Assembly (NCBI GenBank): GCA_030035585.1 | Contig: CM057472.1 | Span: 95,539,601 to 95,603,600, forward strand | From: Dugong dugon | Taxonomy: Eukaryota > Chordata > Mammalia > Sirenia > Dugongidae | Direction: 5' to 3' | DNA length: 64,000 nt | Shown: positions 1 through 11,692 of the stretch, one piece after another | Numbering within the stretch: position 1 is the first letter of the stretch | Layout: every line of letters starts with the position of its first letter | Made by a program: the position numbers and the translations under genes | Notes under the pieces: generated by a model | What the model was told of the DNA's origin: nothing | Databases searched by the model: none | Seen by the model: the letters and a program-made list of their open reading frames with translations, nothing else

Positions 1-2749
1 GATTTAGAATTACTGATGAGTATGCAACTTTATGTGCTAAAATTTGTGATAATTAAACACAGTAATTGAACAGAGGGAACATGGACTACTCTTCTGATTC
101 AATTTCCTAAAAAATGAACTTGCTTTAATTAATGAATCATTAAAGTTTTGATTCTCAAATTCATCTAAGAGCCCCTTATTAAACATAAAGGAACCTAACC
201 GTCTTCATTACTTATTCACTCTTATTTAATTTGGTAGCATTCTTAAACAGAGGCATGATATAAGTACAACATATATTTTCATAAGAAATAGCTCTTTGCT
301 CTTAATAGATCTCAGGCTCCTGCTGCCTGTTTCCCACCTAATGTCATAATCATCTGTGAAATCACAATTAATTCCTGCAGAGATGATTGCAGTTACAAGA
401 GAGGATTATGATTTCAGGAAGGTGATGAACAGCAGGGACAGAATGAGGTCCTTTTTTTTTTTTTTTTTTTTGCATCCTAAGGGTTATTGGCTTGATAAGA
501 GTGAAAAAAAGAGACAGAAAAACAAAAGTGCCTTCAGAACATTGTAAAATAGAATAAAACTGATAGATTTGTTTGTTTGTTTTTGTGAAAGACCATAGAC
601 TTTTTAAATAGTTTTCTACTGATTTCACTAGCTTAATTACTTACTTAAACAGTGAATGTTTTGTCAGCTCAAATATTTTATTAGTATTGCTTTAAATTAA
701 GATTCCAAATGTACCTTGTGATTTATATTTACCAGCATCATTATTGTTGATTTTGGTTACCTGTAAATGTTTAGATTTGCAAATACCTTCAACTTTAGAA
801 TAGTGATAAAATAAATTTGGCCTTCAAAGAATACATTCATTTTCACTAAAGTTATCAAGGTGTCAGTGATAAAGCAAGTGATATTTTTGTTTGCATACCC
901 TATATATTTTTGAATAAAGCACCTATCAGTGCCTTAATTCCATTAAAAGATATTTGAAGGGTTAAGTACAAATTATCTGTATCTATATTTCCACTTAAAT
1001 ATTACTTGGACCACAAATCTCTGTTGGTATTATTAATTATTATACTAATAAAGAAAGGGATTCCCACAGATAGGGTATAACTTACAATGTTACATCAAAA
1101 ATGTCAGAAATAGGATGGAAGAGACACAGATCAAGTTTGACTGTGAAGCAGACGTCATTCCCCTCAGACCGTACCTTCTGATTAGGGTTTGTCAGTAAAA
1201 ATGTTTGTGTAGCTACAATTGTTCAGAATTTTTATTTGTTCAGGCTTCTGTAGAAAACCCAATCAAATACATAAGACACATAAGTTAACAACTACCTCCA
1301 CTAATAATCTAAACCAAAATCATATTTTGTGTTCAATAGAATTTGTGTGTTTTATTTTTTCAAATTTCTCTAGGAAAGCATACATTCCATTTAATAGTTG
1401 TGTAAGCCATCTTTAGCCTTGAAGGATTCAAAATAATACTAAGTTTATCTGCTCTGTTCCCATAGGACTTTGAGTTATCACTTGTAGAAAGCTCAAATGC
1501 TATAATCAATAAGTAGTTAATTCCTTTTACAATTATGGAATTGTTTTTGAGACTGAAAACAAAAACAAAGTGGAAACATTTATAAATGCTAAGGGAACCT
1601 GAAAAATGGAATTTTGTGAGGCTATCTTTTTAAATCTTAAGAACTTGTTTTATAATTACCCAAACACAATTTTCACTCTGAAAGCTTTCTAGCTTTGAAA
1701 GTTTCCTAAATTATAATTAATTGATTTAAATTTTGCCTTGATGAAAGAATCCAAGCAGATAAGTTTAATTTCTTAGTCTCTAACTATCAAACTTACCCAA
1801 GAGGCTGTTCCAAAATGTTCAGCACTCAGAACTCCATCAATTATAATTCATAAAAATGATCTACTTCTGTCCAAAACTACTGAGGAAGTACAACAGATAC
1901 ACAAATCAGTGGGCTGGCAGAAACATACAGAGGAGACTCTTTCCACGTGGGCTATTATAAAAGTTGATTTAATTATTTCTTTTAGAAGTTTAATATGCAA
2001 AAAGTTAACTTTCAGAAATATCCATACCATTGCCAGATGGCTATGAAAATTGTTTTCCATTAAATTGGATGGCACAAATTTTCCAGGCCCGTAAATCCAA
2101 AGACAGTTTAATCATAGTCAAGAGGGAATTGTAACTCTGAAAAACTAAGCAGAACCCTCTAGCCAGTGCTATAATGATAATTATAATGAAATAAGATCAC
2201 ATGATTGAGAATTAGACTACAAGAAGGTAATTCTAGTCATCCAGAGTCTGACACAAGAGGTTTAGCAAAGGCAGGCTTTGTGGAAAATTCCTAGATAGTC
2301 TGTCGAAGAAATAAGAAGACGAAGCTGTACTTTTAAAAAAAAACAGAGATACACGGTGTCATCTTTGGGTTGTACATGCCATGGAGCTGGAATTGTGGTT
2401 TCAAATTTAATATTCATTTACTCAATCAATGGAATATTTATCAAATACCTCTTAAATTTTATAAAATTTGGTTAAAGCTAATATGACAGAATTTGTAAAC
2501 AATATGTCAGATGAGTGATGTTTGATTTTGCATCTTCATGAGAAGGCATCTGAGATGCTCCTCAATTCTCGAAAATCCAAAGCATCTTCAAAATCATTTG
2601 CTAAACAATCTAAGAGAATATTTTATTATTTCAGATGTAGACATCTTAACAGCATTATCACTGAATTCTGTGGACTGATGAGCTAGTTGAAAATGTATTA
2701 TTAATATGTGTAACACAACAAATTCAAGGCTACATAACAATTGTATGGT
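1..2749. other. Unassigned AT-rich unique DNA
   Basis: No gene, repeat family or RNA gene is recognised here. The longest open frames are under 90 codons and have no recognisable composition. A 20-base T run lies at 452-471. Several TAAT/ATTA homeodomain-type cores occur (near 128-145 and 1710-1730), but such cores are expected in DNA this AT-rich. The stretch is notable mainly for containing no young repeat. Confidence 0.6.
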
Positions 2750-3022
2750 TCTGTTGTTAGGTGCCCTCTAGTCAGTTCCAACTCACAGCAACCCTACGTA
2801 CTACAAAATGAAACACTGCCGAGTCCTGTGCCATGCTCACAATCATTGTTATGCTTGAGCTCATTGTTGCAGCCACTGTGTGAATCCATTTTGTTGAGGG
2901 TCTTCCTCTTTTTCACTGACCCTGTACTTTACCAAGCGTGCTGGCCTGCTCCAGAGACTGATCCCTACTGATAACTTGTCCAAAGTATGTAAGACATAGT
3001 CTGGCCATCCTTGTTTGTATGA
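2750..3022 (-). mobile_element. RTE-clade LINE, 3' end fragment
   Basis: Read on the minus strand this is the 3' end of the same RTE LINE seen at 24,285-24,714 and 48,404-48,652. Shared segments include the GGGCAGTGTTTC region, the AGAGGAAGACCCTCAAC-like region that encodes the C-terminal basic stretch of the reverse-transcriptase ORF, and a tail of the GGCACCTAACAAC type. It is 5'-truncated, as is normal for LINE copies. Similarity stops near 3,022. The reading frame is not intact. Confidence 0.75.
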
Positions 3023-3639
3023 TAGAGAGTATACATGAAAACCTCCACCATTCCTCACAGCATGGTTAAACGGAGGTCCTCTAGGGTCCTGCTGCAGAGG
3101 AGATGTTTGATGGTGTTGTTTAGGAAGCATCATGGCACTCATGTTTGTGCAAGACTTCGGGACCCATACTCAGAACAAACAGCAAACAGAATGAATCTTC
3201 CCTCTGAGAAAATATTCCAAATGTTAATAGATAGCCTACAGATACTCTAGAATTAGAGTTGCTACTTTTAATTATAAATATAAATACCGTCATATTGAAT
3301 TACATAGTTTAATAATTGCTCAAATAGTGTCAGCTTTTTGCAGACATTGGAGAGAAACAAAGCTTTCCATAAATAATGAAGACTAGGTACTATACATTGA
3401 GTAAGTGACAAGGCAAAGACTGGGCCCTGAAGCAAGAGGAGTACATTTTGTGTCAGGAATACTGTGGGATGCACAGAAGACATTTCAGAATTAAGCAGAA
3501 CTATTCCCTTAGCTCCACTTATTTAAACATTTTACCTTACCTCAGTGAGAAGGACCTCAGAGTCTGACAACAGAGCCTTTCTATCCTTCATCATTCTTAA
3601 GTATAAAATATATATCCACAATTCTCATTAAAGGATGGA
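3023..3639. other. Unassigned unique DNA
   Basis: Flanks the RTE fragment on one side and an LTR on the other. No coding signal or repeat family was recognised. Confidence 0.5.
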
Positions 3640-4213
3640 TGTGATGGTTAACATTGTGTGTCAGTTTGGCTGGGCCATAATTCTCAGTGGTTTGGCAGTT
3701 ATGATGTAGTTTGGCAGTTATGTAATGATATAATCAATTCCATTATGAGATCTGCTATGAGCAGTCAAGCAGATGAAAGGGAGTTTCCTTGGGGGTGTGG
3801 TCTGCCTCCAGTATGTAAATGGATGTTCCAGCAAGGCTCTTGCTCTGGATTCTGCATCTAGCTCATCATTATCATCTAACCTTCAGTTCTTGGGACTTGA
3901 GCTAACAGCTTACCTGCTGATCTTGGGATTTGTCAGCCTCCACAGTCTGTGAGCCAGCAGCCTGCTGTCTGACCTGCCGATCTTGGGTTTGTCAGTCCCT
4001 GCAGCTATGTGACTTAGGAGAAGCCTCCAGCCTGTCCCCCTGACCCTTGGACTTGGGACTTGCCAGCCTGTACAACTGCGTGAGCCATTTCCTTGATATA
4101 ATTCTCTCTCCTTTCTCTCTCTTTCTATATTTATTTATTTATTTACTTTTTATTTATTTATTTATTTCTACACTTCACTGGTTTTGCTTTTCTAGATAAC
4201 CCAGCCTAAGACA
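3640..4213 (+). mobile_element. Solitary ERVL-type LTR
   Basis: A solo LTR beginning TGTGATGGTTAAC and ending CAGCCTAAGACA, the termini of ERVL-class (MLT2-like) LTRs. A near-perfect 5-bp target duplication flanks it: ATGGA at 3,635-3,639 and ATGGG at 4,214-4,218. The 3' part has the typical GAGCCATTTCCTTGATATAA segment followed by a TTTA-rich microsatellite (4,125-4,168). No internal viral coding sequence is attached, so this is a recombination remnant. A close relative sits at 56,846-57,450. The subfamily name is uncertain. Confidence 0.75.
4125..4168. repeat. (TTTA)n microsatellite in LTR
   Basis: About ten TTTA units, once interrupted, lie in the AT-rich 3' part of the ERVL-type LTR. The related LTR at 56,846 has only a short TATATATTTATA at the matching place, so this is a local expansion. 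Confidence 0.85.
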
Positions 4214-4889
4214 ATGGGGATCCAGTGATTCTTAATAGATAACTTTGTCATGGTCATAAACATCTTCAAGTATTATTATTATAAAGATACCACATCTGGG
4301 AATAGCCTACCCTGTTATCACAATCAAGTCTCTGGAGATTGAAATGTAGACAGCTTGGGCACTTCCTCTCTCTAAACTTCCGACTGAAGGAGACCAACTT
4401 CAGCTTGACTAATCTGCAAGTAAGTTTAAATTTTAAGGGAACACCAACAGAGGGATTGACTAGAGCAGATAGTGTGTTGACTCCATGGATAAGTTTCCAT
4501 TGTGTTTTCTTAAAGAGTTAAAATATACACTGTACTTTATTTTTAACATAAATAAACTAAATCCATAGATGTCCAATTAAAATTTATTAGAAAATAAATT
4601 ACCTCTCATGGTGCTTTTATCCGAGAATTAAGTGAAATCTTGCCTTAACTAAAAATGGTTGCTCCCCATACTAAGCCTCATTAGGCAGAAGCCAGGAAGG
4701 GATTGATTTACAAATAGCACCTTTTAAAAATATGTATTCAATATGTGCAAAATTCTAGTAAGAAGGTGGACTTAGCACTAAGTTAAACTACTATTTGTAT
4801 TATTTTCTATTCCCTCATGAAGACTGAAAAGCTACATGTTCTACATCTGCAGAACACTTTGCATATACTTCTGAAAGAATAATAATGAA
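4214..4889. other. Unassigned unique DNA
   Basis: No gene or recognised repeat. The longest open frame is 60 codons with no recognisable features. Confidence 0.5.
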
Positions 4890-5100
4890 AACCAAATTAA
4901 ACCCACTGCCTTCGAGTCAGTTCCAACTCATAACAATCCTACAGAACAGAGTACAACTGTCCCATAAGGTTTTCAAGGCTGTAAATCTTTATAGAAGCAG
5001 ACTGTCATGTCTTTCTCCCATGGAACAGCTGGTGGGTTTGAACCACCAACCTTTCAGTTAGCAGCCTAGGGTTTTAACCACTGCACCACCAGGGATCCTG
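4890..5100 (-). mobile_element. AfroSINE, near full length
   Basis: Minus-strand copy. The + strand reads from the RTE-like 3' part (ACTGCCTTCGAGTCAGTTCC) through to the tRNA-like head (TAACCACTGCACCACCAGGG). In sense orientation the head has a polymerase III A-box-like TGGTGCAGTGG and a B-box-like GGTTTGAACCC. It is a non-autonomous element with no product. Confidence 0.85.
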
Positions 5101-5107
5101 ACAAAAA

Positions 5108-5310
5108 TGAAACTAGCATTTATTGGCCATGTACTAATGCTAGCTTGTTCACACTATACAGATTGTTATTTCATTTCATGCTCGCAACCACAAGGTGAGG
5201 TTGATATCCTGGTTATGCCCATGTCTTCAGAGAAGGAAATCTTTTTGACAGATTAAGAGACTTGCCCAAGGTCACCAGAGTTGAAAATTCTTTAAATTCC
5301 ACACTATACC
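5108..5310 (-). mobile_element. MIR SINE fragment
   Basis: Follows the reverse-complement MIR pattern: a CATTTATTGGCCATGTACTA start, then a Cys/Leu-rich-looking centre, then GACTTGCCCAAGGTCACCAG. MIRs are ancient tRNA-derived SINEs mobilised by L2. The copy is strongly diverged. Confidence 0.65.
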
Positions 5311-5354
5311 ACTTCTTTAAATGTTGCAACAATTATCAACTCGTATTTTACTAG

Positions 5355-5500
5355 CTTTGTTCCTGTTTTTCTCATAATACTGGAGTGTCAGCTCCTAAAT
5401 GGGAAGACTTTTTGTTCTGCTGCTTGGCATTCTTAAAACCAAACAGCACCTGGTTGTAGAGTTCATGAGTGAATAAATAAATGATTGAATGATTTAATGA
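5355..5500 (+). mobile_element. L2 LINE 3' end fragment
   Basis: Resembles the L2 3' end: an ACTGGAGTGTCAGCTCC segment, a CTTGGCATTCTTAAAAC degenerate stretch, then a GAATAAATAAATGATTGAATG tail region. It is an ancient, short, non-coding remnant. Confidence 0.5.
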
Positions 5501-5917
5501 ATACGTACATACATACTTGAAAATAACCAACCACCGTTCAGTCAAGCCAAATTTACTGCCATTTTAACTTTTTCAAGTATTTTTAGCAAATGTTTTAATT
5601 TTTTGCAGCCTAAACAGAAAACTCATATTTTTATTTGGAAAATACTGGAATAGTCCTACCTGGGTAAAAAGCTAAATATTATCACTTGACTTGAGGATGA
5701 TTTTTTTCAATTTGATGATGTTTTGGAGTCCTTCCTTCAGAGAAAGCTCACTGGATAACATAGCTGATCATGCCCTGGACTTCAAAAGCTAAGAAAAATG
5801 ACAGGATTGAACTAAGAAGGAGATGTGCCCAGTTAAGAGCACTTCTGTTGCTTTTCTAAATAGTACCGTTCGATATGTTCTTTGACCTACAGAAGAGCCA
5901 ACATTTGTCTAGTAGTA
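5501..5917. other. Unassigned unique DNA
   Basis: No coding or repeat signal recognised. Confidence 0.5.
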
Positions 5918-6065
5918 TGTGGTTGTTAAAAGCTCAGCTGCTAACCAAAAGGTTAGCAGTTCGACACCACCAGCCACTCCTTGGAAACCCTATGGGGCAG
6001 TTCTACTCTGTCTTATAGGATTGCTGTAAGTCGGAATTGACTCGATGGCACTGGGTTTGGTTTAG
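5918..6065 (+). mobile_element. AfroSINE, short form
   Basis: Plus-strand copy missing the first bases of the tRNA head. It reads GCTGCTAACCAAAAGGTTAG, then a B-box-like AGTTCGACACC, then ACTCCTTGGAAACCCTATGG, and ends in the RTE-like tail plus a GGTTTGGTTTAG tract. It lacks the central AGAAAGATG...TTTACAGCC block of the longer form. It lies tail to tail with the next SINE. Confidence 0.85.
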
Positions 6066-6070
6066 TTTAT

Positions 6071-6278
6071 GTTGTTGTTTTTGTGTTCTGTCAAGTCGAT
6101 TCAGACTCACAGTAACCCTGTAGGACTGAGCAGAACTGCCCCATACAGTTTCTTAGACTGTAATCTTTAAGGGAGCAGATTGTCAGGTTTTTTCTCCCAC
6201 AGAGCTGCTGGGTAGGTGTCAACCATCGACCTTTTGGTTAGCAGCCGAGTGCTTAACCATTATACTACCAGGGATCCT
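6071..6278 (-). mobile_element. AfroSINE, long form
   Basis: Minus-strand copy with all parts: RTE-like tail (GTCAAGTCGATTCAGACTCA), central block, and tRNA-like head (CTTAACCATTATACTACCAG). Only about five bases separate its 3' end from that of the plus-strand copy before it, so the two form an inverted repeat. Confidence 0.85.
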
Positions 6279-6568
6279 TGTCAAATAGTATAGTATAGTC
6301 CAGTTTCCTCAGGCCAAAGAGTAATACAATCATGGCTGACCCTCACAGCTGGTTTTGGCACTCCTAGTAGTGACAGATTCCATGAACTCGTTTTTGTGGT
6401 CCAACTATAAGAAACACAACTCTATACTGTGCATTCACAAGCATTTGCTCATAGAAATGGTGAAGATGGTTTGGTCCTCAGAGGTTCTCAAGTGCTTTAA
6501 AAACAATTCTTACCTCTCTTAGGATGACTAAGAAAATTGATTACCTTTAAAACAAAACAAAACAAAAA

Positions 6569-6936
6569 ATCTGTTGCTGTTGAGTTAATTCTGACTCATG
6601 GCAACCCTGTGTATTACAGAGTAGAACTGCTCCACAAGGTTTTCTTAGATATAACCTTTACAGAAGCAGTTTGCCAGGCCTTTCTTCTGCTGCACTGCTG
6701 GATGAATTCAAACTGCCAACCTTTAGGTTAGGAGCTGAATGCAAACCATTTGCACCATCCAAAACCAAAAACCTACTGCCATAGAGTCAATTCTGACTCC
6801 TAGCAGCCCTATAGAGTAGAACTGCCCCATAGGGTTTCCAAGGAGTGCCTGGTAGCTTTGAACCGACAGTCTCTTGGTTAGTGGCAGTAACTCTTAACCA
6901 CTGCACCACCAGGCCTCCTTGCACCAACCAGGGACC
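6569..6936 (-). mobile_element. AfroSINE interrupted by another AfroSINE
   Basis: Minus-strand copy whose tRNA-like head is split. The main part ends with TTTGCACCATCC at 6,760 and the head resumes with TTGCACCAACCAGGGACC at 6,919. The central block (GCCAGGCCTTTCTTCTGCTG) marks the subfamily that carries a GAAGAAAGGCCTGG-type middle. Confidence 0.8.
6763..6918 (-). mobile_element. AfroSINE inserted in AfroSINE
   Basis: A younger short-form copy inserted in the tRNA-like head of the SINE around it. Flanking direct repeats TTGCACCATCC (6,750-6,760) and TTGCACCAACC (6,919-6,929) match at 10 of 11 positions, as expected for a target-site duplication. Confidence 0.8.
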
Positions 6937-7991
6937 TTTAAAGGATTTAATATTTGCAAAGCATCTGAAGCTCCATGAAATACTCTGTAAGTATAAAAAG
7001 CAGCCATAAGGTAGTCGATACATGTAAAGGAACCTTAATAATCACAATAATAATAATAAGAGATGTCTTCCATTAGGCACAAGGAAGACTACTGTATTGA
7101 CATAATGCACTTACAAAAATACCTCAATACTGTGGGAGAGGAGGGAGCGGTTAGCAAAAAAAAAAAAAGTAGAACGCGCATTATTTGTGTAAAAATACGT
7201 TAAGTCATTTTACCCTAATTAGACAAAAATAGCGAACATTAATTCTAGACAAGATTTTTTTTCAGCTTCGGTTGTTTTATAATGTTCGCTGAAAAAAAAG
7301 TATTTTTAGTGTTTTTGAATAGGGAATGATAAAAATCTACACATAGAAGCCACATAGACTCTAGTATGAGATTGATTTTCAAAGACTTTCTTTCTCAGGT
7401 CTACAGCCTTGGTAATTACAGGGCAAACACAGTATATTTGCAATTTTTTGTGTTTATCCTTATGGTGGTCAATTGTCCTACAACTCTTGGTGCTCAGACT
7501 CATTTACGAGTTACAGCAATGAGAAACATTAGTCACAGCCCAGAAACTGCTTCCTGAAGGCATGTTGAAAGACATAATAGGCTAGAGCCAGCACTTAAAA
7601 GTTGGGATGCTTATCTGCACCCCATTCAAAAACAATCTAAACAGCTTTTGATATAATATTCTGACACTTTCCATTTAGATCTTATCTGAAAGAGCAAGGC
7701 CAGAGGCAATCAAAAATAAAATAAAAATAAAGACTAGGAAGAGTAGATACTGAACCTTCATGAGCATAAAGGATTCAAATTAAATTTGTGGTGAAGGTCT
7801 GAATAGTGCCTTGATGGAAACTCCCAGTTAGTTATTACTGTAGAAAATCCATTTATTATGTCTACTGGAACACATACATACAATAATGAAGAATAGGGAA
7901 GATTCTTGTCTATGCAGGTTGTGCTATTTCTCAAGTCTCTAACTAGGTGGAGTTTCAGAGCTAAGATCTTTTTTTTTTTCTTGTTTGTCTG
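6937..7991. other. Unassigned AT-rich DNA
   Basis: No gene or recognised repeat. An A run lies at about 7,157-7,168. Open frames are under 90 codons and overlap on opposite strands, which suggests chance. Confidence 0.5.
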
Positions 7992-8402
7992 TGTTATGGA
8001 TTGAACTGTGTCCCCCAAACTTATGTATTGTAAATCCTAACCTCTATGTCTGTGGTTATAATCCTATTTGGGAATGGTTTGTCTTTGTTATGTTAATGAG
8101 ACAGGATTAGTATAGGGTGGGTTTTGAGTCAATCTCTTACACGATATAAAAAGAGCAGCTTAGGACAAGCAAACAAGCAGAGATGGGGGAAGACAGATGC
8201 CAAGCCACATGAAGATTGCTCGGGAGCAGAATCTCAAAGAGGCAAAGACCTTCCTCCAGAGCCAACAGAGAGAAAGCCTTCCCCTAGAGTCGGTAGTCTG
8301 AATTCAGACTTTTAGACTCCTAAACCATGAGAAAATAAATTTCTGTTCATTACAACCACCCACTTGTGGGATGTCTGTTATAACAGCACCAAGAAACAAA
8401 GA
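7992..8402 (+). mobile_element. Solitary MaLR-type LTR
   Basis: Begins TGTTATGGATTGAACTGTG and ends in a degenerate CAGCACCAAGAAACAAAGA, the shared termini of MaLR (ERVL-related, MLT1/MST-like) LTRs. The AATAAATTTCTGTT polyadenylation region is at about 8,334-8,347. No internal coding region is attached. Related copies are at 11,477-20,678 (split), 52,481-52,995, 56,798-57,972 and 62,109-62,486. Confidence 0.75.
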
Positions 8403-9279
8403 GTGCGTAAATAAGGTTCTTGTTTTCAGAGTTAGATTTAAAAACACAGAACATGCACAGCAAAGACAAGCAAACTCCCTCGTCTTTGCAACCCTCACTG
8501 TCATCCTGATATTGCTGACACTGTCCCTGCCTGCTCACCTCACAGTGCTCACTTGAGTATAACGATAAAGATATTTCCTAGGTTAGGTCAAGGTCAGCTT
8601 GATTTCGGTATCTGGCTTTCCACAAATGTACTCTGTGGATTATTTGGAAATCTTTAAAAAGAATTTTGCCGTTTCTTCTTCTGCACCCCAATAAAACTCC
8701 ATAAACACTAGCATTGATACAATGGAGGGACCTGGAATTAGGAAATGGGGACACTCTCTGAAAAGAAAAATAACAGGAATCAAATCATGATGGATCCAGT
8801 CAACTATTTCAGAGGCATTTGGTCTAATAGTGGTTTGCAAATATATTACTGGAAAGGTTGGGAAAAATATTTACCATATGCGTGACCATCAGTGGAGAAA
8901 AACCGAGGCTTTTTTTTTTCTCACTGTTACAGCCTGGGTGCTTAGTGTGTGGCGTATAGAGGTACTCAATAATATCGGCTGCATTAACGGACTTCAACAA
9001 ATTACTAAGAATTTAACAGAAGCTAGTATCACAATATAACTGTGGCAAAATAAAATATGGGTGCAATTAAAAAGAAAAAGAATTAGTAAGAATAAGAGGT
9101 GTTCAGTCACACTACTAATCAAAGATATACAGCTATGGGATATGTTTTTCCAAAGTGGCAAAAACAGACAAAAATATTAATTTATTTTTGGAGGAGAATG
9201 TGGTATAATTACATATTATAAGGTAAGCTCTAGAAGGCTATAGTGTTTGTATTTGTTTTCAAATGTTCAGAATATACAT
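8403..9279. other. Unassigned AT-rich DNA
   Basis: No recognised gene. The part from about 9,120 may belong to the ancient L1 that is clearer from 9,280 onward. Confidence 0.45.
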
Positions 9280-9600
9280 ATCTTTTGACACAGATTCCAC
9301 TTTTAGGGACTTAGTCTATGACAGGCAGAAGAATGCAAATACGTAGATGCAAGGATATTTTTCTAATAAGATTCATAATTAAAGGAAATGATGACATAAC
9401 CTAAATTTCTATCACCAGAGTCTGAATATATAAAGGCTGGGCATAGCTGTACATGAAATATGAAGCACATTACTTGATGCAAGTAGATGTTAATGATCGG
9501 TCGTTAAATTAAAAAGAGGCCTACAAAGCAGTTTATGTTTATGTGTATATTGAGCATAAAAATATGGAAGGATTCCCAATAAAATAGTAATAAAGCTTAT
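9280..9600 (+). mobile_element. Ancient L1 3' fragment
   Basis: Follows the end of an old L1 ORF2 in sense: GATTCCACTTTTAGGGACTT, then CATAACCTAAATTTCTATCACC, then a degenerate copy of the segment around the ORF2 C-terminus. The frame is destroyed. It is much more diverged than L1-a, L1-b or L1-c and runs in the opposite direction. Confidence 0.5.
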
Positions 9601-9904
9601 ATTTAATTGGTTGGATAAAGGATGATTTGACCCTCTTCATGATTTTCATATTTAGTAAATATTTTATTGGTGATCAACATCATCGTTTAATAAATTAAAT
9701 GTAGCATTTTAAAATTTTGTTTATTTTGTTATTTTTGACTTTAAGTGTTTTAATTCTAAAAGAAATTTTAATGCAGTTATATTACAAAATATCTGAAGCA
9801 AAAATAAATAAATAAATAATCAAATAAATCCTGAGCAGATAATCAACACATTATAATGTCATAGCCATTCTATCTTCTTGGTGTTCCCTTATCTTATTTT
9901 CATG
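9601..9904. other. Unassigned AT-rich DNA
   Basis: Very AT-rich with a short (AAAT)n run near 9,803-9,820. Nothing else was recognised. Confidence 0.5.
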
Positions 9905-10210
9905 TCATTCATTATGAATATTTACTTAGAGCTCCCTATGTGCCAGAGACATATGCGCCTATATTTTAGGAATTAGAGATATGTAAGTGTGTAAGACTAG
10001 ACAAGGTCCATGACTTCATGCGGGGGTAGTTGAGGGGCACAGTCAATAACGAAACAAATACACATATAAATAATGTAATTTCAGAACAAGATAAATAATA
10101 GAAACAATGTGATGTGATGGATATAACTGGGGATAAATGGTATGTCTGATTTAGGATGGGTGATCAGAGAGAGTCTCTTTAAAGAGGTGATAATTAAATT
10201 CCTGACTTGG
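9905..10210 (-). mobile_element. L2 LINE fragment
   Basis: Matches the reverse-complement L2 3' end: CTCCCTATGTGCCAGAGACA, then CAAGGTCCATGACTTCATG, then AACGAAACAAATACAC, then a GATCAGAGAGAGTCTCTTT segment. It is ancient and non-coding. Confidence 0.6.
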
Positions 10211-11080
10211 GCACCAGTAGAGTCCAGAAACTTCCTTTTCTCTTGCCTGATTATTGTGTGGCCTTCCTAGTCCTGGGCCATTCTGACCTTGACAATCTCC
10301 ACCTGCCAGTGTTCATGGTCACTTGAGAAAGACTTCCTCAGAAGATGGAATGTTGAGATTAGAATTGCTCCTTATTTCATGGATCTTCCAAATTCTGTCG
10401 GATTTCAAGCTTATTTTGCCATGACATTCCTAGATGCATTTTTTTCTTTCCACTAGTCAAGTGGTGACATGTTTGCTATATTTTAGAGATGATGCCAGAT
10501 ACATAAGCACAGTGGGATACTTGTCTTCCACATTTGTACTTCTTGTCAAAAAATAAATAAAACTAAAGCTGTTAAAATTGATGAAGCAAACCACTGTCTC
10601 TCCTACTTTAGGGAAAATGTATCTCAAATTTCCGAAAGACATCGAGGTTTGTTACATCTCTTAAATAAGATAAATATGCCAAGTTTATTTTATACCCACC
10701 TTGTATCCAAACAAAGTATATAAATAATTAAATAAATGTCACTTAACATATCATCTGGGATCAGGTAAACTGATTTCATTTAGTATTTTCTAATTTATTT
10801 GTGTTTAGTGTGATTGTCCTCTCCAACAAATGGATTATTTGTAGGAGATAGAAGCCCTACAACAATATACTATTTCACGCTGTAGTGATGCCACCATGAG
10901 GGAATCCTGAGCTGCGAGGTTTAATTAAGCTACCTGCAATGAAATGACATCCACCAAGTGGCACATCTCCCACTGCTTTCAAAATGCTTTTTCTGTTGTC
11001 ACCATTCCCCCTTGTTTTCACCAAAGAACACAGATACACAAAACAACAAAACAATAGGAAACATACACCCACACGCACGT
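10211..11080. other. Unassigned unique DNA
   Basis: No coding or repeat signal was recognised apart from short A/T runs. Confidence 0.5.
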
Positions 11081-11260
11081 TGTTGTTAGTTGCTGAGTTG
11101 ATTGTGACTCATGGCAACCCCATATGTGTTAGAGTAGGCTGTAACTTTTCTGAAGCAGATCGCCAGGCCTGTCTTGCAAGGTGTTTCTGGGTGGGTTTCA
11201 ACCATCAGTGTTTTGGCTAGTGGCTGAACAATTAACCATTTGCATCACCCAGGGAGCCAT
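11081..11260 (-). mobile_element. AfroSINE, variant middle
   Basis: Minus-strand copy beginning at its GTTGTTGTTAG tail. The central block has CGCCAGGCCTGTCTTGCAAG, placing it with the copies at 6,569, 49,605 and 50,750. The head (ATTAACCATTTGCATCACCC) is present. Confidence 0.8.
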
Positions 11261-11270
11261 ACACACATAT

Positions 11271-11330
11271 AAACCAAAAAACCAAACCTTTTGCTGTCAA
11301 GTCGATCCTGACTCACTTGTCATTAATCTA
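11271..11330 (-). mobile_element. AfroSINE 3' fragment
   Basis: Only the last ~55 bases of the SINE remain (TTTTGCTGTCAAGTCGATCC), next to an AAACCAAAAAACC tail. It is a heavily 5'-truncated copy. Confidence 0.7.
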
Positions 11331-11692
11331 CAGGTCAGAACAGTTTAAAGCATGACTTCGTATTGTGGCTTAGAGAACTTGCTTAGGGGATGTACTTAGA
11401 GAATAGTCCTTAGAACTCAAAAGTTTCTAGGTACTTGATTCTTTGATTCTTTCTTCAACAACTCCTAGAACAGCCTTGTCTTAGTCATTAGTGCTGCTAT
11501 AACAGAAATACCACAAGTAGATGGTTTTAACAAAGAGAAGTTTATTTCCTCACAGTCAAGTAGGCTAAAAGTCCAAATTCAGGGTGTCAGCTCCAGGGGA
11601 AGGCTTTCTCTCTCTCAGGCTTCTCATCAGTGTTCCCCAAGACTAGGAGCTTCTCTGTGCAGGGACCCTTGTCGAAAGGACGTGCTCTGCTC

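Noticed and set aside
6537-6731. 64-codon and similar frames containing ELILTHGNP-type peptides (also at 10,984-11,220)
   Set aside because: They are translations of AfroSINE sequence. The shared peptide reflects the repeat, not a gene family.
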